64,000 nt of DNA from Azospirillum picis (GCF_017876115.1 NZ_JAGINO010000005.1:186001-250000), one strand, 5' to 3'; counted from the stretch's first letter, positions 27,880 through 37,963 are shown. Notes: generated by a model from the letters alone, not told the origin. Program-made: numbers and translations.

Positions 27880-28809
27880 ATGACCGACAGGACCAACAAT
27901 CCGAACCGCTGGGGCCGCATTCCGGCCTGGTGGCTCGACCATCCGCAGCTCGATGCCGACGGGCTGGCCGTATTGGCCGCGCTCAGCACCTATGCCGACG
28001 AGACCGGCGTGTGCTGGCCGTCGCAGGCGACGCTCGCCACCAAGCTGAAACGCAGCCGGCCGACCGTCAACCGGATCGTCGGACGGCTGGAGGCGCTGGG
28101 ACTGCTGACGGTCGAGCATCGCCGCTCGGCGAACGGTGGGCGCCTGAGCTGCCGCTACCGTCTCGCCTTCGCCAACCACACGCCGACCGAGACGGCTGCC
28201 GAGGCGTCTCCCCGGCGATGTGCGGAGCCCGGCGCCGCGCGAGAACCGCATGGCCGTCCAGGGATGGACATCCCCGCTGACTCAGGAACGGACTCCCCCC
28301 GTTCACCGGCGAGTCAGGAACAGCCTGAACCTGAACAGATTCCGGACCCGCAACGCGAACGCCCGTACAGGGATCGATCACGAGGAGCGGAGGTTCCGAA
28401 CGCTGCCGCACCTCCGGCCATCCCGGTGGCCGAGGACTGGCAACCCTCCGACCAGGACCGCCGATGGGCCAGCGAACGGTTTCCCGCCGTTGACGTCGCC
28501 GGCCATGCCGAGCGCTTCGTCCAGCAGTGCCGGGCCCATGGCTACCGCTACCGTGACACCGCCGCCGCTTGGCGGTCATGGCTGCTCAAGGACATGACGC
28601 AACACGGCGTGGCACCGCCGTCCGGGTCCGCCCGGCACAAGGCCGGCCGGCCGGCTGCCGCAGTCCCCCTGTTCGCCGGTCGCCCTGTCGCCGCGGCCGA
28701 ACAGCGCCTGTCCGCATGGGCCAACGTCGCCGCCCGGCTGAACGGCGGATCCACCGCCCCGACCGCCCCAACGCCTCGTCCCACTTCCCACCCGTGGGGG
28801 ATCGCATGA
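27880..28809 (+). CDS. Helix-turn-helix protein of the replication region
   Basis: A 309-residue protein. Residues about 10-95 carry a winged HTH of the replication-associated type: WGRIPAWWLDHPQLDADGLAVLAALSTYAD, then CWPSQATLATKLKRSRPTVNRIVGRLEALGLL. The middle is polar and probably unstructured. Residues about 190-235 hold a second short block (WASERFPAVDVAGHAERFVQQCRAHGYRYRDTAAAWRSWLLKDM) reminiscent of the C-terminal segment of DnaT/DnaD-like primosomal proteins. It follows GGAGGAG and lies just right of the iterons. A replication-accessory or copy-control role is inferred; the gene overlaps the next by ATGA. Confidence 0.85.
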   Translation: MTDRTNNPNRWGRIPAWWLDHPQLDADGLAVLAALSTYADETGVCWPSQATLATKLKRSRPTVNRIVGRLEALGLLTVEHRRSANGGRLSCRYRLAFANHTPTETAAEASPRRCAEPGAAREPHGRPGMDIPADSGTDSPRSPASQEQPEPEQIPDPQRERPYRDRSRGAEVPNAAAPPAIPVAEDWQPSDQDRRWASERFPAVDVAGHAERFVQQCRAHGYRYRDTAAAWRSWLLKDMTQHGVAPPSGSARHKAGRPAAAVPLFAGRPVAAAEQRLSAWANVAARLNGGSTAPTAPTPRPTSHPWGIA

Positions 28810-29483
28810 CCAATCTTCATCCATTTCCCGGCCCGAACGTTGCGCCGGCCGCCGCACCCCTGCCCCTGCCCTTCGATCCGGCGATGGCCCCCATGCTGCG
28901 CAGCCGGATGCTACGCGAGGCGCTGCCTCCGTCGCTTCAGCGGCTCCTCGACCAGGGCCGGGTGGTCCGTCGCAGCCGCTTCACCGACGATGGGTTCACC
29001 GACGTCGCCGAGGATTGGATCCCGCCGGCTGAGGTGGCCGCCCGCGATGCGGCCATGGCCCGGCGTGCCCTGGCTGAGCTCGAAGACCTCGTTCTTGCTC
29101 CCGCGCCGCCAAACCATCTGCTCGGCCGCGTCCTTGCGCTGCTGAGCCACTACCCGGCGAAGGCGACAACGCCGGAGGTGGAGCAATTGCTCGCGATGGA
29201 CTGGGCGGACGATCTCGGCGAGTTTCCCGCCTGGGCGATCGACCAGGCCGCCCGCCTGTGGCGCCGCAGCCGCAAATGGCGGCCGAGCATCGCCGAAATA
29301 CGTGCACTGTGCGAAGAGGCCTGCGCGGGAGAGCGGGCGCTCGCTGATCGCCTGCGGGCGATCGCCCTGGCCGGGGATCGGACGGGAGGACTGACCGGAC
29401 CCGTCACAGGATCCGGGCGCGGCATGGCCGGCCGGCCGGCCGTCGCGCCAGTGCTGGCGTCGGCAGTGCGACGCCTCCGATGA
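28806..29483 (+). CDS. Unknown replicon-associated protein
   Basis: A 225-residue protein with no signal peptide or membrane segment. Its central part (HLLGRVLALLSHYPAKATTPEVEQLLAMDWADDLGEFPAWAIDQAARLWRRS) followed by KWRPSIAEIRALCEEACA resembles small plasmid or phage replication accessory proteins that feed a helicase, but I do not recognise a named family with confidence. It is translationally coupled to the HTH gene by an ATGA overlap and precedes the parA promoter, so it is part of the replication module. Confidence 0.8.
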   Translation: MTNLHPFPGPNVAPAAAPLPLPFDPAMAPMLRSRMLREALPPSLQRLLDQGRVVRRSRFTDDGFTDVAEDWIPPAEVAARDAAMARRALAELEDLVLAPAPPNHLLGRVLALLSHYPAKATTPEVEQLLAMDWADDLGEFPAWAIDQAARLWRRSRKWRPSIAEIRALCEEACAGERALADRLRAIALAGDRTGGLTGPVTGSGRGMAGRPAVAPVLASAVRRLR

Positions 29484-29551
29484 CATGCGCGGGTCTGTCT
29501 TATATGTTGGGTCGTGTGACCGGAACGCCACCCTCCGGTGCCGCTGCGAAG

Positions 29552-29567
29552 CTAAGACATGTCTTAG
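29552..29567. promoter_or_regulatory. Perfect 16-bp palindrome upstream of parA (operator or centromere-like site)
   Basis: CTAAGACATGTCTTAG is a perfect palindrome in the 148-nt gap before parA. An extra TGTCTTA half-site lies at 29496-29502. This could be the autoregulatory par operator or a centromere site for the partition partner. Which of the two cannot be told from sequence. Confidence 0.6.
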
Positions 29568-29631
29568 GTTTGCGCCTTCGCCGCGCTTTGGTAAAAGACG
29601 GCGACAGCAGATGGTGAGAAGGGGCACGACG

Positions 29632-30294
29632 ATGGCCAACGTCACGGGACATGGCCCGGTGAAACGCTTGCTGGTCAACGGCCCGAAAGGGGGGATCGGC
29701 AAGACGACGCTGAGCCGCAACATCGCGGTTGCGGCGGCGCTTGATGGCTGCACCGTCGCCACGCTCGACCTGGATCCCCAGCGCAGCCTGACGAAATGGT
29801 TCGCCAAGCGTCCGGACGGGATGGCACCGATCACGCATTTCGAGGCCGGCATGACGTCGGCAGACATCCGCGATGCCCTGAGCGGCATCGACGATTTCGA
29901 CCTGCTGGTGATCGACACGCCGCCGTCGATCGAAGACCATCCCGAGGAGTTCAAGCTGCTGGCTTTGTCGTCGGACCTGATTGTGGTGCCGACCGGGCAA
30001 TCCGACGACGACCTGGATTCGGTCCGGCCGTGGATGCGCTTCGTCCGCCGCTATGGCAAGAACGCCGCCTTCGTGATGAACCGCGTGAAGCCGCGCACCC
30101 GGGGCTTCACCGAAGCGCAGCGCAGGCTGCTGGGGGATGGGCGGATCTGCCCGGTCGAAGTGCCCGACTACGAGGACATCCAGTTCACCGCCGGACGCGG
30201 GCTGGGACTGCTGGAGCTGAAAGGCGGCAAGGGCATCGAGCACATGGCCGGGGTCTGGGCTTTCGTCCGTCACGAACTGGAGCTGGCGCAATGA
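29632..30294 (+). CDS. parA: ParA-family partition ATPase
   Basis: A 220-residue deviant Walker A ATPase: RLLVNGPKGGIGKTTLSRNIAVAAAL holds the KGGxGKTT motif near residue 20, LDLDPQRSLTKW follows, and DLLVIDTPPS is Walker B. It has no N-terminal HTH, so it is the short (type Ib-like) ParA form whose partner usually does the operon repression. It segregates the replicon by ATP-driven nucleoid binding. The ATG at 29632 is preferred; in-frame starts at 29611 and 29485 would add residues that are not ParA-like. Its stop overlaps the start of the next gene (ATGA). Confidence 0.9.
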   Translation: MANVTGHGPVKRLLVNGPKGGIGKTTLSRNIAVAAALDGCTVATLDLDPQRSLTKWFAKRPDGMAPITHFEAGMTSADIRDALSGIDDFDLLVIDTPPSIEDHPEEFKLLALSSDLIVVPTGQSDDDLDSVRPWMRFVRRYGKNAAFVMNRVKPRTRGFTEAQRRLLGDGRICPVEVPDYEDIQFTAGRGLGLLELKGGKGIEHMAGVWAFVRHELELAQ

Positions 30295-30860
30295 GCGGGT
30301 TCAAGCAGGTTTCCAAGGCGCAGGCACGCCGCCACATCGCCGTCGACGAGCGTATCGAGCGGATGGCCGAAGCGCCGATCGAACTGCTGCGGCGTGAGGA
30401 GTTCGTCCAGGAGATCTCGACCCTCTGGCGAAGCGCCCAGGAGAAGTTCCTGCTGATCGGCCGTTACCTGGTCCAGGCGAGGCTGCGGCTGGCGCATGGC
30501 GAGTTCCAGGCGATGGTGGAGAATGAACTGCCCTTCGGCTATCAGGTCGCCTACCAGCTCCGCATGGTGGCGGAGGCGGTCGACAGCGGCCGGCTGCCGG
30601 AGGCCCGCCTGCCGCCGAGCTATGCCACCGTCTACCAGTTGGCCACGCTGAACAGCGAACAGCTCCGCCTGGCCGATCAAAGCAACCTGATCCGCCCGGA
30701 CGTGACCCGGCCCGAGATCGTCCGCTTCAAGCGCGATCTGCGCAGCAGGACCATCGACCATGTCAGCCGGCGCGAAGCGCTGGAGATCGAGCGCGACCGC
30801 CTGCGCGACAGGCTGGCGGTGGTCGAGGCGGAACTGGCCGCTCTGGAAGACCGGCGCTAG
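30291..30860 (+). CDS. DUF3102-like partner in the ParB position
   Basis: A 189-residue protein coupled to parA by an ATGA overlap, where ParB would be. It lacks the ParB nuclease-like box and its HTH. Instead residues about 45-110 (LWRSAQEKFLLIGRYLVQARLRLAHGEFQAMVENELPFGYQVAYQLRMVAEAV) follow the DUF3102 pattern of small phage and plasmid proteins. A coiled-coil-like basic/acidic tail covers residues 155-189. A DNA-binding centromere-adaptor function is likely from position, but it is an inference. Confidence 0.82.
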   Translation: MSGFKQVSKAQARRHIAVDERIERMAEAPIELLRREEFVQEISTLWRSAQEKFLLIGRYLVQARLRLAHGEFQAMVENELPFGYQVAYQLRMVAEAVDSGRLPEARLPPSYATVYQLATLNSEQLRLADQSNLIRPDVTRPEIVRFKRDLRSRTIDHVSRREALEIERDRLRDRLAVVEAELAALEDRR

Positions 30861-30888
30861 GGTCCGGCGATACGGCGAGGAGGGTGGC

Positions 30889-31800
30889 ATGCTGGACCTC
30901 AAATCGCTGGAAATCTTCGTCTGGACCATGAGGCTCGGCGGTTACCGGCGGGCGGCCGAGCGGTTGAACACCACCCAGCCGGCGGTCTCCGCCCGGATCG
31001 CCCAGCTCCAGGACGAGTTGGGCGTGCCGCTGTTCGAGCGGGTCGGGCGGCGGGTCGCCCCCACGCCGCAGGCGATGATCCTGCTGACCTACGCCGAGAA
31101 GATGCTGGCGCTCCGTGCCGAGCTGATGAGTGCCGTGGCGGACCGCAGCGCCATCCGCAGCGTCATCCGGCTGGGCGTGGCGGAGACGGTGGTCCACACC
31201 TGGCTCAGCCGCCTGATCGAGCGGCTGAACGCGCTCTATCCGGCGGTCTCGCTGGAGATCGAGGTTGAAACGTCCCCCAATCTTCGCGACGCCCTGGCGC
31301 GTCATGAGATCGAGGTGGCGGTGATGCTCGCTTCCTATACCGACATCCGGTTCCGGGCTGTGCCGGTCGGCAGCTACCCTCTGGGATGGGTGGCGAGCCC
31401 GTCCCTGGACCTGCCGGCCGAGCCGGTCTCGCTGGCCGACCTTGCGGCTTGGCCGATCATCACCTTTTCACGCACCACCCAACCCTACGGGGTGATCCGC
31501 GAGATGTTCTCCGCCGTCGGGCTGTCGGTGCGGATGTTCGGCAACAGCTCGCTCGCCAGCGTGGTGCGCATGGCGGTCGACGCCGTGGGCGTCAGCGTCA
31601 TCCCCACGGTGATCGTCCAGCGCGAGTTGGCGGAAGGGCGGCTGCGGCTGATCCGGTCGCAGGCGCCGCTGCCGGGGATGACCTTCTGCGCCGCCTATTC
31701 CGCCAACGCGGGAAACCACATGGCCTCCATTGTCGCCGACCTCGCGGTACAGGTGGCCGCCGACTATCAGGCGGAGGCAGGGCTGGCAACGGGCGATTGA
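30889..31800 (+). CDS. LysR-family regulator next to branched-chain-type importer
   Basis: A 303-residue LysR protein: HTH at 1-60 (MLDLKSLEIFVWTMRLGGYRRAAERLNTTQPAVSARIAQL), effector domain about 90-295. It follows the partition gene by 28 nt and is codirectional with the ABC importer genes that start 148 nt downstream. Control of the importer is plausible. The effector is unknown; 5-oxoproline, glutamate or a related compound would fit the downstream operon. Confidence 0.92.
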   Translation: MLDLKSLEIFVWTMRLGGYRRAAERLNTTQPAVSARIAQLQDELGVPLFERVGRRVAPTPQAMILLTYAEKMLALRAELMSAVADRSAIRSVIRLGVAETVVHTWLSRLIERLNALYPAVSLEIEVETSPNLRDALARHEIEVAVMLASYTDIRFRAVPVGSYPLGWVASPSLDLPAEPVSLADLAAWPIITFSRTTQPYGVIREMFSAVGLSVRMFGNSSLASVVRMAVDAVGVSVIPTVIVQRELAEGRLRLIRSQAPLPGMTFCAAYSANAGNHMASIVADLAVQVAADYQAEAGLATGD

Positions 31801-31948
31801 TAGCATTCCGTTATCATTGCAGATCAAAACATACGATTGGACGGCCTCAATACTGTTCGTGTCATCATCCTCTCAGCAGGCGCATCCATCCAGCCGCAAA
31901 GGCAGGCGCCGCAAGCCGACAGTGGCACTGAACAAAGGAGATTTCACG

Positions 31949-33292
31949 ATGCGGTTCGCGGACGCGAATTCCGAACCCACCGGCACGCCCTCCACCTCCC
32001 GTCCGGTCACACGCCGTCGGACCATGGCGCGCCTGCTCGGCGTCGCGGCGCTGCTGGCGACCACGGCACTCGGCGGCCTGGGCATCGGCGCCGCGCCGGC
32101 CCGTGCGGAGGACGAGATCCGGATCGGCGTCATCTATCCGCTGACCGGTGCCGCGGCATCGACCGGGGTGGAGCTGAAGGCGGCCGCGGAACTGGCCGCG
32201 GCGATCATCAACAAGGAGATCCCGGCCCCGGCCGGGCTGGTGGCCGGCGTCGGCATGCCGCACATGAAGGGCGCCAAGATCCGGCTGGTCTTCGGCGACC
32301 ACCAGGGGAACCCGCAGGTCGGAGCCACCGAGGCCGAGCGCCTGATCACCAGCGAGAAGGTGGCGGCACTCGCCGGGGCCTATTTCTCCAACGTCACCGC
32401 CACCGCCAGCCAGGTCGCCGAACGCTACGGCGTCCCCTTCCTCAACGGTGAATCCTCTTCCGCCACGCTGACCCAGCGGCACTTCAAATGGTTCTTCCGC
32501 ACCACGCCGCATGACGACCTGTTCGTCACCAACTTCTTCACCTTCCTGGAGGACATGGAGAAGAAGACCGGTGACAAGCTGCGCACCGTCGGGCTGTTCA
32601 ACGAGAACACGCTCTGGGGCAACGAGACGACCAAGCTGCAGGTCAAGCTGGCCGCCGACCGCAAGTTCGACATCGCCGAGAAGATCGTCTACCCGGCCAA
32701 GACCACGCAGATGACCTCCGAGGTCCAACGCCTCAAGGCGTCCAAGCCTGCGGTCATCATGCAGTCGAGCTATCTCGGCGATGCCATCCTGTCGATGAAG
32801 ACCTACAAGGAGCTCGGCTTCCTGCCGAAGATGCTGCTGGCCAACGATGCCGGCTTCAACGACAGCGAGTTCCTGAAGACGATGGGCAAGGACGGCGAGT
32901 TCGTCATCAGCCGCGAGGTCTGGGCGCTCGACCAAGCCGACCGCAATCCGCTGATCCGCCAAGTCAACGACCTGATGAAGCAGCGCAGCGGCGTCGACTT
33001 CAACGGCAACTCCGCCCGCGCCTTCACCGCCATCGCCGTCCTGGCCGACGCCATCGACCGCGCCGGCGCCACCACGCCCGACGCCATCCGCAAGGCCCTG
33101 CAGGAGACCGACATCCCCGCAACGGGCCTGATCATGCCGTGGAAGGGCGTGAAGTTCGACGCCGACGGCCAGAACGAGTTGGGCCAGGGGCTGATCGTCC
33201 AGGTGCAGAACGGGCAGTATGCGACGGTGTGGCCCTTCGACGTGGCGACCAAGCCGGTCGTCTACCCCATGCCCGCCTGGGATGGCCGCTGA
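31949..33292 (+). CDS. Branched-chain-type ABC transporter substrate-binding protein
   Basis: A 447-residue exported receptor of the Leu/Ile/Val-binding-protein superfamily. A twin-arginine-like start (RPVTRRRTMARLLG) and hydrophobic stretch lead to an APARA cleavage region near residue 50. The mature part opens EIRIGVIYPLTGAAASTGVELKAAAELAA, the Peripla_BP_6 signature. It binds an amino acid, amide or related small solute in the periplasm and feeds the permease pair encoded behind it. The ATG follows AAAGGAG. The 218-nt gap after it holds a REP-like hairpin, which may let this protein be made in excess. Confidence 0.92.
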   Translation: MRFADANSEPTGTPSTSRPVTRRRTMARLLGVAALLATTALGGLGIGAAPARAEDEIRIGVIYPLTGAAASTGVELKAAAELAAAIINKEIPAPAGLVAGVGMPHMKGAKIRLVFGDHQGNPQVGATEAERLITSEKVAALAGAYFSNVTATASQVAERYGVPFLNGESSSATLTQRHFKWFFRTTPHDDLFVTNFFTFLEDMEKKTGDKLRTVGLFNENTLWGNETTKLQVKLAADRKFDIAEKIVYPAKTTQMTSEVQRLKASKPAVIMQSSYLGDAILSMKTYKELGFLPKMLLANDAGFNDSEFLKTMGKDGEFVISREVWALDQADRNPLIRQVNDLMKQRSGVDFNGNSARAFTAIAVLADAIDRAGATTPDAIRKALQETDIPATGLIMPWKGVKFDADGQNELGQGLIVQVQNGQYATVWPFDVATKPVVYPMPAWDGR

Positions 33293-33332
33293 CGCGCCAT
33301 CCTCTCCAGCACGGGCGATGACGGATCGTTCC

Positions 33333-33352
33333 CTCTCCCGGCATGGGAGAGG
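33333..33352. repeat. REP-like hairpin between binding-protein and permease genes
   Basis: CTCTCCC and GGGAGAG arms around GGCAT form a short hairpin of the same arm family seen elsewhere in this window. Hairpins at this position often stabilise the upstream binding-protein mRNA. Confidence 0.55.
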
Positions 33353-33510
33353 AGGGGCACCGACGGCATCGGGGAACGCATCGACGCCCCCGAACCCCGC
33401 CTCGCACCGGCCCGGCCGCGCTGCGGCATTCCCCGTTCCATGCACGGGACGGGGCCGGACGGTCCGTCATCGCTCCCTGGCCCACCCTTAGCCACAGGGG
33501 GTGCACGGCA

Positions 33511-34377
33511 ATGACCGCCGACATTCTCATCCAAGTGCTCGTCTCGGGCCTGCTGATCGGGCTGATCTACGCCCTGGTCGCCGTCGGCCTGACGCTGATC
33601 TTCGGCGTGATGGACATCGTCAACTTCGCCCATGGCGAGTTCCTGATGCTCGGCATGTATGCCAGCTTCTGGGCCTTCGTTCTGTTCGCCATCGATCCGA
33701 TCGTGGCGCTGCCGATGACGGCGCTGCTGCTGTTCGCCGTCGGCGTCATCGTCTACCAGACCGTCATCCGCCGCATCCTCAAGGCACCGATGCTGTCGCA
33801 GATCTTCGCGACCTTCGGCCTGATGATCCTGCTGCGCGGGCTGGCGCAGTTCTTCTGGAAGCCCGACCACCGGCTGATCCCGCACAGCCTGGTCAGCGGC
33901 AACATCGCCCTCGGCCCGGTCCAGTTCGGGCTGCCGCAGTTCGTGGCGGCGCTGGGAGCGATCGGCGTCACCGGCGCCCTGTGGGTCTTCCTGCACCGCA
34001 CCCGGCTCGGCACGGCGCTGGAGGCCACCGCCATCGACCGCGAGGCCGCCACCCTGATGGGCATCGACGGCCAGAAGATGTTCGCGCTGGCCTGGGGCAT
34101 CGGCGCGGCCTGCGCCGGGCTGGCCGGCGGGCTGATCGCCACCTTCTTCCCGATCTTCCCCGAGGTGGGGGCGAACTTCATCCTCATCGCCTTTGTCGTG
34201 GTGGTGCTGGGCGGTTTCGGCAGCATCACCGGCGCCTTCCTGGCAGGCATCATCGTCGGCCTGATCGAGGTGCTGGGCGGCTTCCTGGTCGGTCCGGAAT
34301 ACAAGACCGCCATCGTGCTGTCGCTGCTGCTGATCGTCCTGCTGGTGCGCCCGCGGGGCCTGCTGGGGAAAGCCTGA
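33511..34377 (+). CDS. Branched-chain-type ABC permease (LivH-like)
   Basis: A 288-residue inner-membrane permease with about eight hydrophobic segments. It has LISGLLIGLIYALVAVGLTLIFGVMDIVNFAHGEF-like family opening and ATAIDREAATLMGIDG, the EAA-like loop that contacts the ATPases. It pairs with the LivM-type subunit, whose start overlaps its stop (TGATG). The high family similarity marks a HAAT-class importer, but substrate cannot be read from it. Confidence 0.93.
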   Translation: MTADILIQVLVSGLLIGLIYALVAVGLTLIFGVMDIVNFAHGEFLMLGMYASFWAFVLFAIDPIVALPMTALLLFAVGVIVYQTVIRRILKAPMLSQIFATFGLMILLRGLAQFFWKPDHRLIPHSLVSGNIALGPVQFGLPQFVAALGAIGVTGALWVFLHRTRLGTALEATAIDREAATLMGIDGQKMFALAWGIGAACAGLAGGLIATFFPIFPEVGANFILIAFVVVVLGGFGSITGAFLAGIIVGLIEVLGGFLVGPEYKTAIVLSLLLIVLLVRPRGLLGKA

Positions 34378-35390
34378 TGACGACCATGACCCAAACACGC
34401 AAGGCGGCCGCAGCCGCCGGCCTGCTGGCGCTCGCCGCCCTGCTGCCGCTGGCCGTCACCGAGCCGTCGCAGCAGAACTTCCTGATCCTCATCCTGATGG
34501 GCGCGCAGCTCGGCGTCGCCTGGAACATCGTCGGCGGCTATGCCGGGCAGGTTTCGCTCGGCCATGCGGTGTTCTACGGGATCGGCGCCTACGCCTCGAC
34601 CATGCTGCTGCTGACGCTGGGGCTGTCGCCCTGGATCGGCGCACCGGTCGGCGGGCTGGTCGCCGTCCTCTTCGCGCTCGCCATGGGCTGGCCCTGCTTC
34701 CGGCTGAAGGGGCATTACTTCGCCATGGCCACCATCGCGGTGGCGGAGATCGTCCAGGTCCTGGTGACCAACAGCGACCTCCTGGAAGGGGCGGTCGGCC
34801 TGACCCTGCCGATGGACCGCGGCGGCCTTGGCTGGCTGATCTTCCTGTCGAAGCTTCCCTATTATTACGTGGCGCTCGGGCTGCTGGTGCTGACCGTGCT
34901 TGCATCCTGGGCGATCGAACGCAGCCACATCGGCTATTATTTCCGCGCCATCAAGGACGAGCCGGAAGCGGCCCGGGCGCTCGGCGTCAGCCTGACCCGC
35001 TACAAGCTGATCGCCCTCTCGGTCTCCGCCTTCCTGACCGCGCTGGGCGGCAGCTTCTATGCGCAGAAGGAGATGTTCATCGATCCCGGTTCGGTGCTGG
35101 CCACCTCGGTGTCGATCAAGATCGCGTTGATCGCCATCCTGGGCGGTGTCGGGCGGCTGCTCGGCCCGGTGCTGGGCGCGGTGATCCTGATCACCATCGA
35201 GGAGTACAGCCGCACCCTGTTCGGCAGCACCGGTTCGGGCACCGACATGATCATCTACGCCACCATGATCATCCTGGTCGCCGTGTTCAGCCCCTCGGGC
35301 GTGCTTGGCCTGCTGGGCGACCTGCGCCGCCACCTGCCGGGCGGCGGGCGCACGGCGGCGGAACCCGGCAAGATGGAGGCCCGGCCATGA
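34377..35390 (+). CDS. Branched-chain-type ABC permease (LivM-like)
   Basis: A 337-residue permease with about nine or ten transmembrane segments. Typical LivM stretches are WNIVGGYAGQVSLGHAVFYGIGAYAS and AIKDEPEAARALGVSLTRYKLIALSVSAFLTALGGSFYA. It completes the membrane channel with the LivH-like subunit. The start overlaps the upstream stop by one base and the end overlaps the first ATPase gene by four, so all are one transcript. Confidence 0.93.
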   Translation: MTTMTQTRKAAAAAGLLALAALLPLAVTEPSQQNFLILILMGAQLGVAWNIVGGYAGQVSLGHAVFYGIGAYASTMLLLTLGLSPWIGAPVGGLVAVLFALAMGWPCFRLKGHYFAMATIAVAEIVQVLVTNSDLLEGAVGLTLPMDRGGLGWLIFLSKLPYYYVALGLLVLTVLASWAIERSHIGYYFRAIKDEPEAARALGVSLTRYKLIALSVSAFLTALGGSFYAQKEMFIDPGSVLATSVSIKIALIAILGGVGRLLGPVLGAVILITIEEYSRTLFGSTGSGTDMIIYATMIILVAVFSPSGVLGLLGDLRRHLPGGGRTAAEPGKMEARP

Positions 35391-36106
35391 ACACCGCACC
35401 CCTGCTGGCCGTCGACGGCCTGGGCAAGGCCTTCCAGGGCCTGGTGGCCAACCGCGACATCAGCTTCACCGTCCATCATGGCGAGATCATCGGGCTGATC
35501 GGCCCGAACGGGGCGGGCAAGACCACGCTGTTCAACTGCCTCGCCGGCTTCCACACCCCGACCAGCGGACGCATCGCCTTCGAGGGGCGCGACGTCACCG
35601 GCTCCACGCCCGAGGCGGCGGCGGCGCTGGGTATCGCCCGTACCTTCCAGATCGTCCGCATCTTCCAGTCGATGAGCGCGCTGGAGAACGTCATGGTCGG
35701 CGCCATGCTGCGCAACAAGCGGGTTGCCGCGGCGCGTGAACGGGCGGAAGCCGAACTGTCCTTCGTGGGCCTGTCCCACCGCGCCGCCGTGCCGGCCGGC
35801 GACCTCACCGTGTCCGAGCAGAAGCGGCTGGAGGTCGCCCGTGCACTCGCCACCGAACCGAAGCTGATCCTGCTCGACGAGGTGATGGCGGGCCTGAACC
35901 CTACGGAGGTCCGCGAGGCGTCGGCCCTGGTCCACCGCATCCACCTGCGCGGCATCGCCAGCATCATCGTCGAACATGTGATGGAAGGCATCATGCCGAT
36001 CGCCCACCGCATGCTGGTCCTCGACTACGGTGCCAAGATCGCCGACGGCACGCCGGCCGAGATCGCCGAGAACCCCGCCGTCATCGCGGCCTACCTGGGG
36101 GAGTGA
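35387..36106 (+). CDS. Branched-chain-type ABC ATPase 1 (LivG-like)
   Basis: A 239-residue ABC ATPase. Walker [13 protein letters not shown] lies near residue 40; the family arm [39 protein letters not shown] and Walker [17 protein letters not shown] follow. The usual LSGG signature is replaced by [16 protein letters not shown], so the first serine-glycine pair is VSE rather than SGG. That is a mild departure also seen in some family members. It hydrolyses ATP for the importer. Confidence 0.92.
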   Translation: MNTAPLLAVDGLGKAFQGLVANRDISFTVHHGEIIGLIGPNGAGKTTLFNCLAGFHTPTSGRIAFEGRDVTGSTPEAAAALGIARTFQIVRIFQSMSALENVMVGAMLRNKRVAAARERAEAELSFVGLSHRAAVPAGDLTVSEQKRLEVARALATEPKLILLDEVMAGLNPTEVREASALVHRIHLRGIASIIVEHVMEGIMPIAHRMLVLDYGAKIADGTPAEIAENPAVIAAYLGE

Positions 36107-36110
36107 GAGC

Positions 36111-36893
<783 letters not shown>

Positions 36894-36910
36894 GGTCTCC
36901 TCGCAGGCGG

Positions 36911-37016
36911 CCCCCTCCCTAACCCTCCCCCGCCTTACGGCGGGAGAGGGAACTCCGCCGCTCCCGCGCTCAACTCTCCCTCTCCCGCGAAGCGGGGGAG
37001 GGTTGGGGAGGGGGTA
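36911..37016 (+). repeat. REP-like dispersed repeat between importer and 5-oxoprolinase operons
   Basis: A palindromic GC block starting CCCCCTCCCTAACCCTCC and ending GGGGAGGGTTGGGGAGGGGG. It is the reverse complement of the element at 19114-19193 with an added inner hairpin (CCCCCGCC...GGCGGGAGAGGG). It probably stabilises or terminates the livF-type mRNA. Confidence 0.7.
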
Positions 37017-37069
37017 AAGCACCTTGCCATCGCCCGCCCCCAACCACAAACCACCACACACCTTCCCGG

Positions 37070-37867
37070 ATGACCCCCATGACCACCATGCCCCTCTCCG
37101 CCGCCGCCGAACGCCTGCGCATCCGCAGCGGCGAGAACAGCGGCCAGACCGCCGGCCTCGCCCCCGGCCATGTCCAGGCGAACCTCGCCATCCTGCCGGC
37201 CGACTGGGCCGGGGATTTCCTGCGCTTCTGCCAGGCCAACCCGCGCCCCTGTCCGTTGCTGGCGGTATCGGAGGTCGGCGACCCCCGGCTGCCGACGCTC
37301 GGCCGGGACATCGACATCCGCACCGATGTGCCGCGCTACCGCGTCTACCGCGACGGCGTCCTGACCGACGGGCCGACCGACATCATCGACCTGTGGCGGG
37401 ATGATTTCGTCGCCTTCCTCATCGGCTGTTCCTTCTCGTTCGAAGAGGCGCTTCTCGCCGACGGGCTCCCGGTGCGCCACATCGCGATGAACCGCAACGT
37501 GCCGATGTACGAAACCAGCATCCCATGCGCGCCCGCCGGCCGCTTCCGCGGCAACATGGTGGTGTCGATGCGGCCGATGGTTCCGAAGGACGCCATCCGC
37601 GCCGTCCAGATCACCTCGCGCTTCCCGTCGGTGCATGGGGCGCCCGTGCATTTCGGCGACCCGGCGGCGATCGGCATCCGTGACATCGCCGACCCCGAGC
37701 ATGGCGAGGCGGTCCCGATCGAACCCGGCGAGGTCCCGGTGTTCTGGGCCTGCGGGGTGACGCCACAGGTCGCGATCCGCAACGCCCGTCCGCCGATCGC
37801 CATCACCCACAGCCCGGGCGCCATGCTGATCACCGACCTGCTGAACACCCACCTGTCGGTGCTCTGA
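37070..37867 (+). CDS. DUF1445 / D-glutamate cyclase family putative hydro-lyase
   Basis: A 265-residue protein of the YcsI/DUF1445 family ([77 protein letters not shown]). The family shares its domain with mammalian D-glutamate cyclase, which interconverts D-glutamate and 5-oxo-D-proline, and bacterial members often neighbour 5-oxoprolinase genes. Here pxpB, pxpC and pxpA follow, so a 5-oxoproline- or D-glutamate-linked reaction is likely. Starts at 37070, 37079 or 37088 are all possible. Assignment of the exact reaction is inference. Confidence 0.88.
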   Translation: MTPMTTMPLSAAAERLRIRSGENSGQTAGLAPGHVQANLAILPADWAGDFLRFCQANPRPCPLLAVSEVGDPRLPTLGRDIDIRTDVPRYRVYRDGVLTDGPTDIIDLWRDDFVAFLIGCSFSFEEALLADGLPVRHIAMNRNVPMYETSIPCAPAGRFRGNMVVSMRPMVPKDAIRAVQITSRFPSVHGAPVHFGDPAAIGIRDIADPEHGEAVPIEPGEVPVFWACGVTPQVAIRNARPPIAITHSPGAMLITDLLNTHLSVL

Positions 37868-37963
37868 GTTCTCCGCGGGCTTCGCGGCCCGCCTTCCGAT
37901 CCCCGCATGAAACCGGCCACCGCGCAGCATCCCGCCTGCGCGGACACAGTGGAGGCTTGCCCG

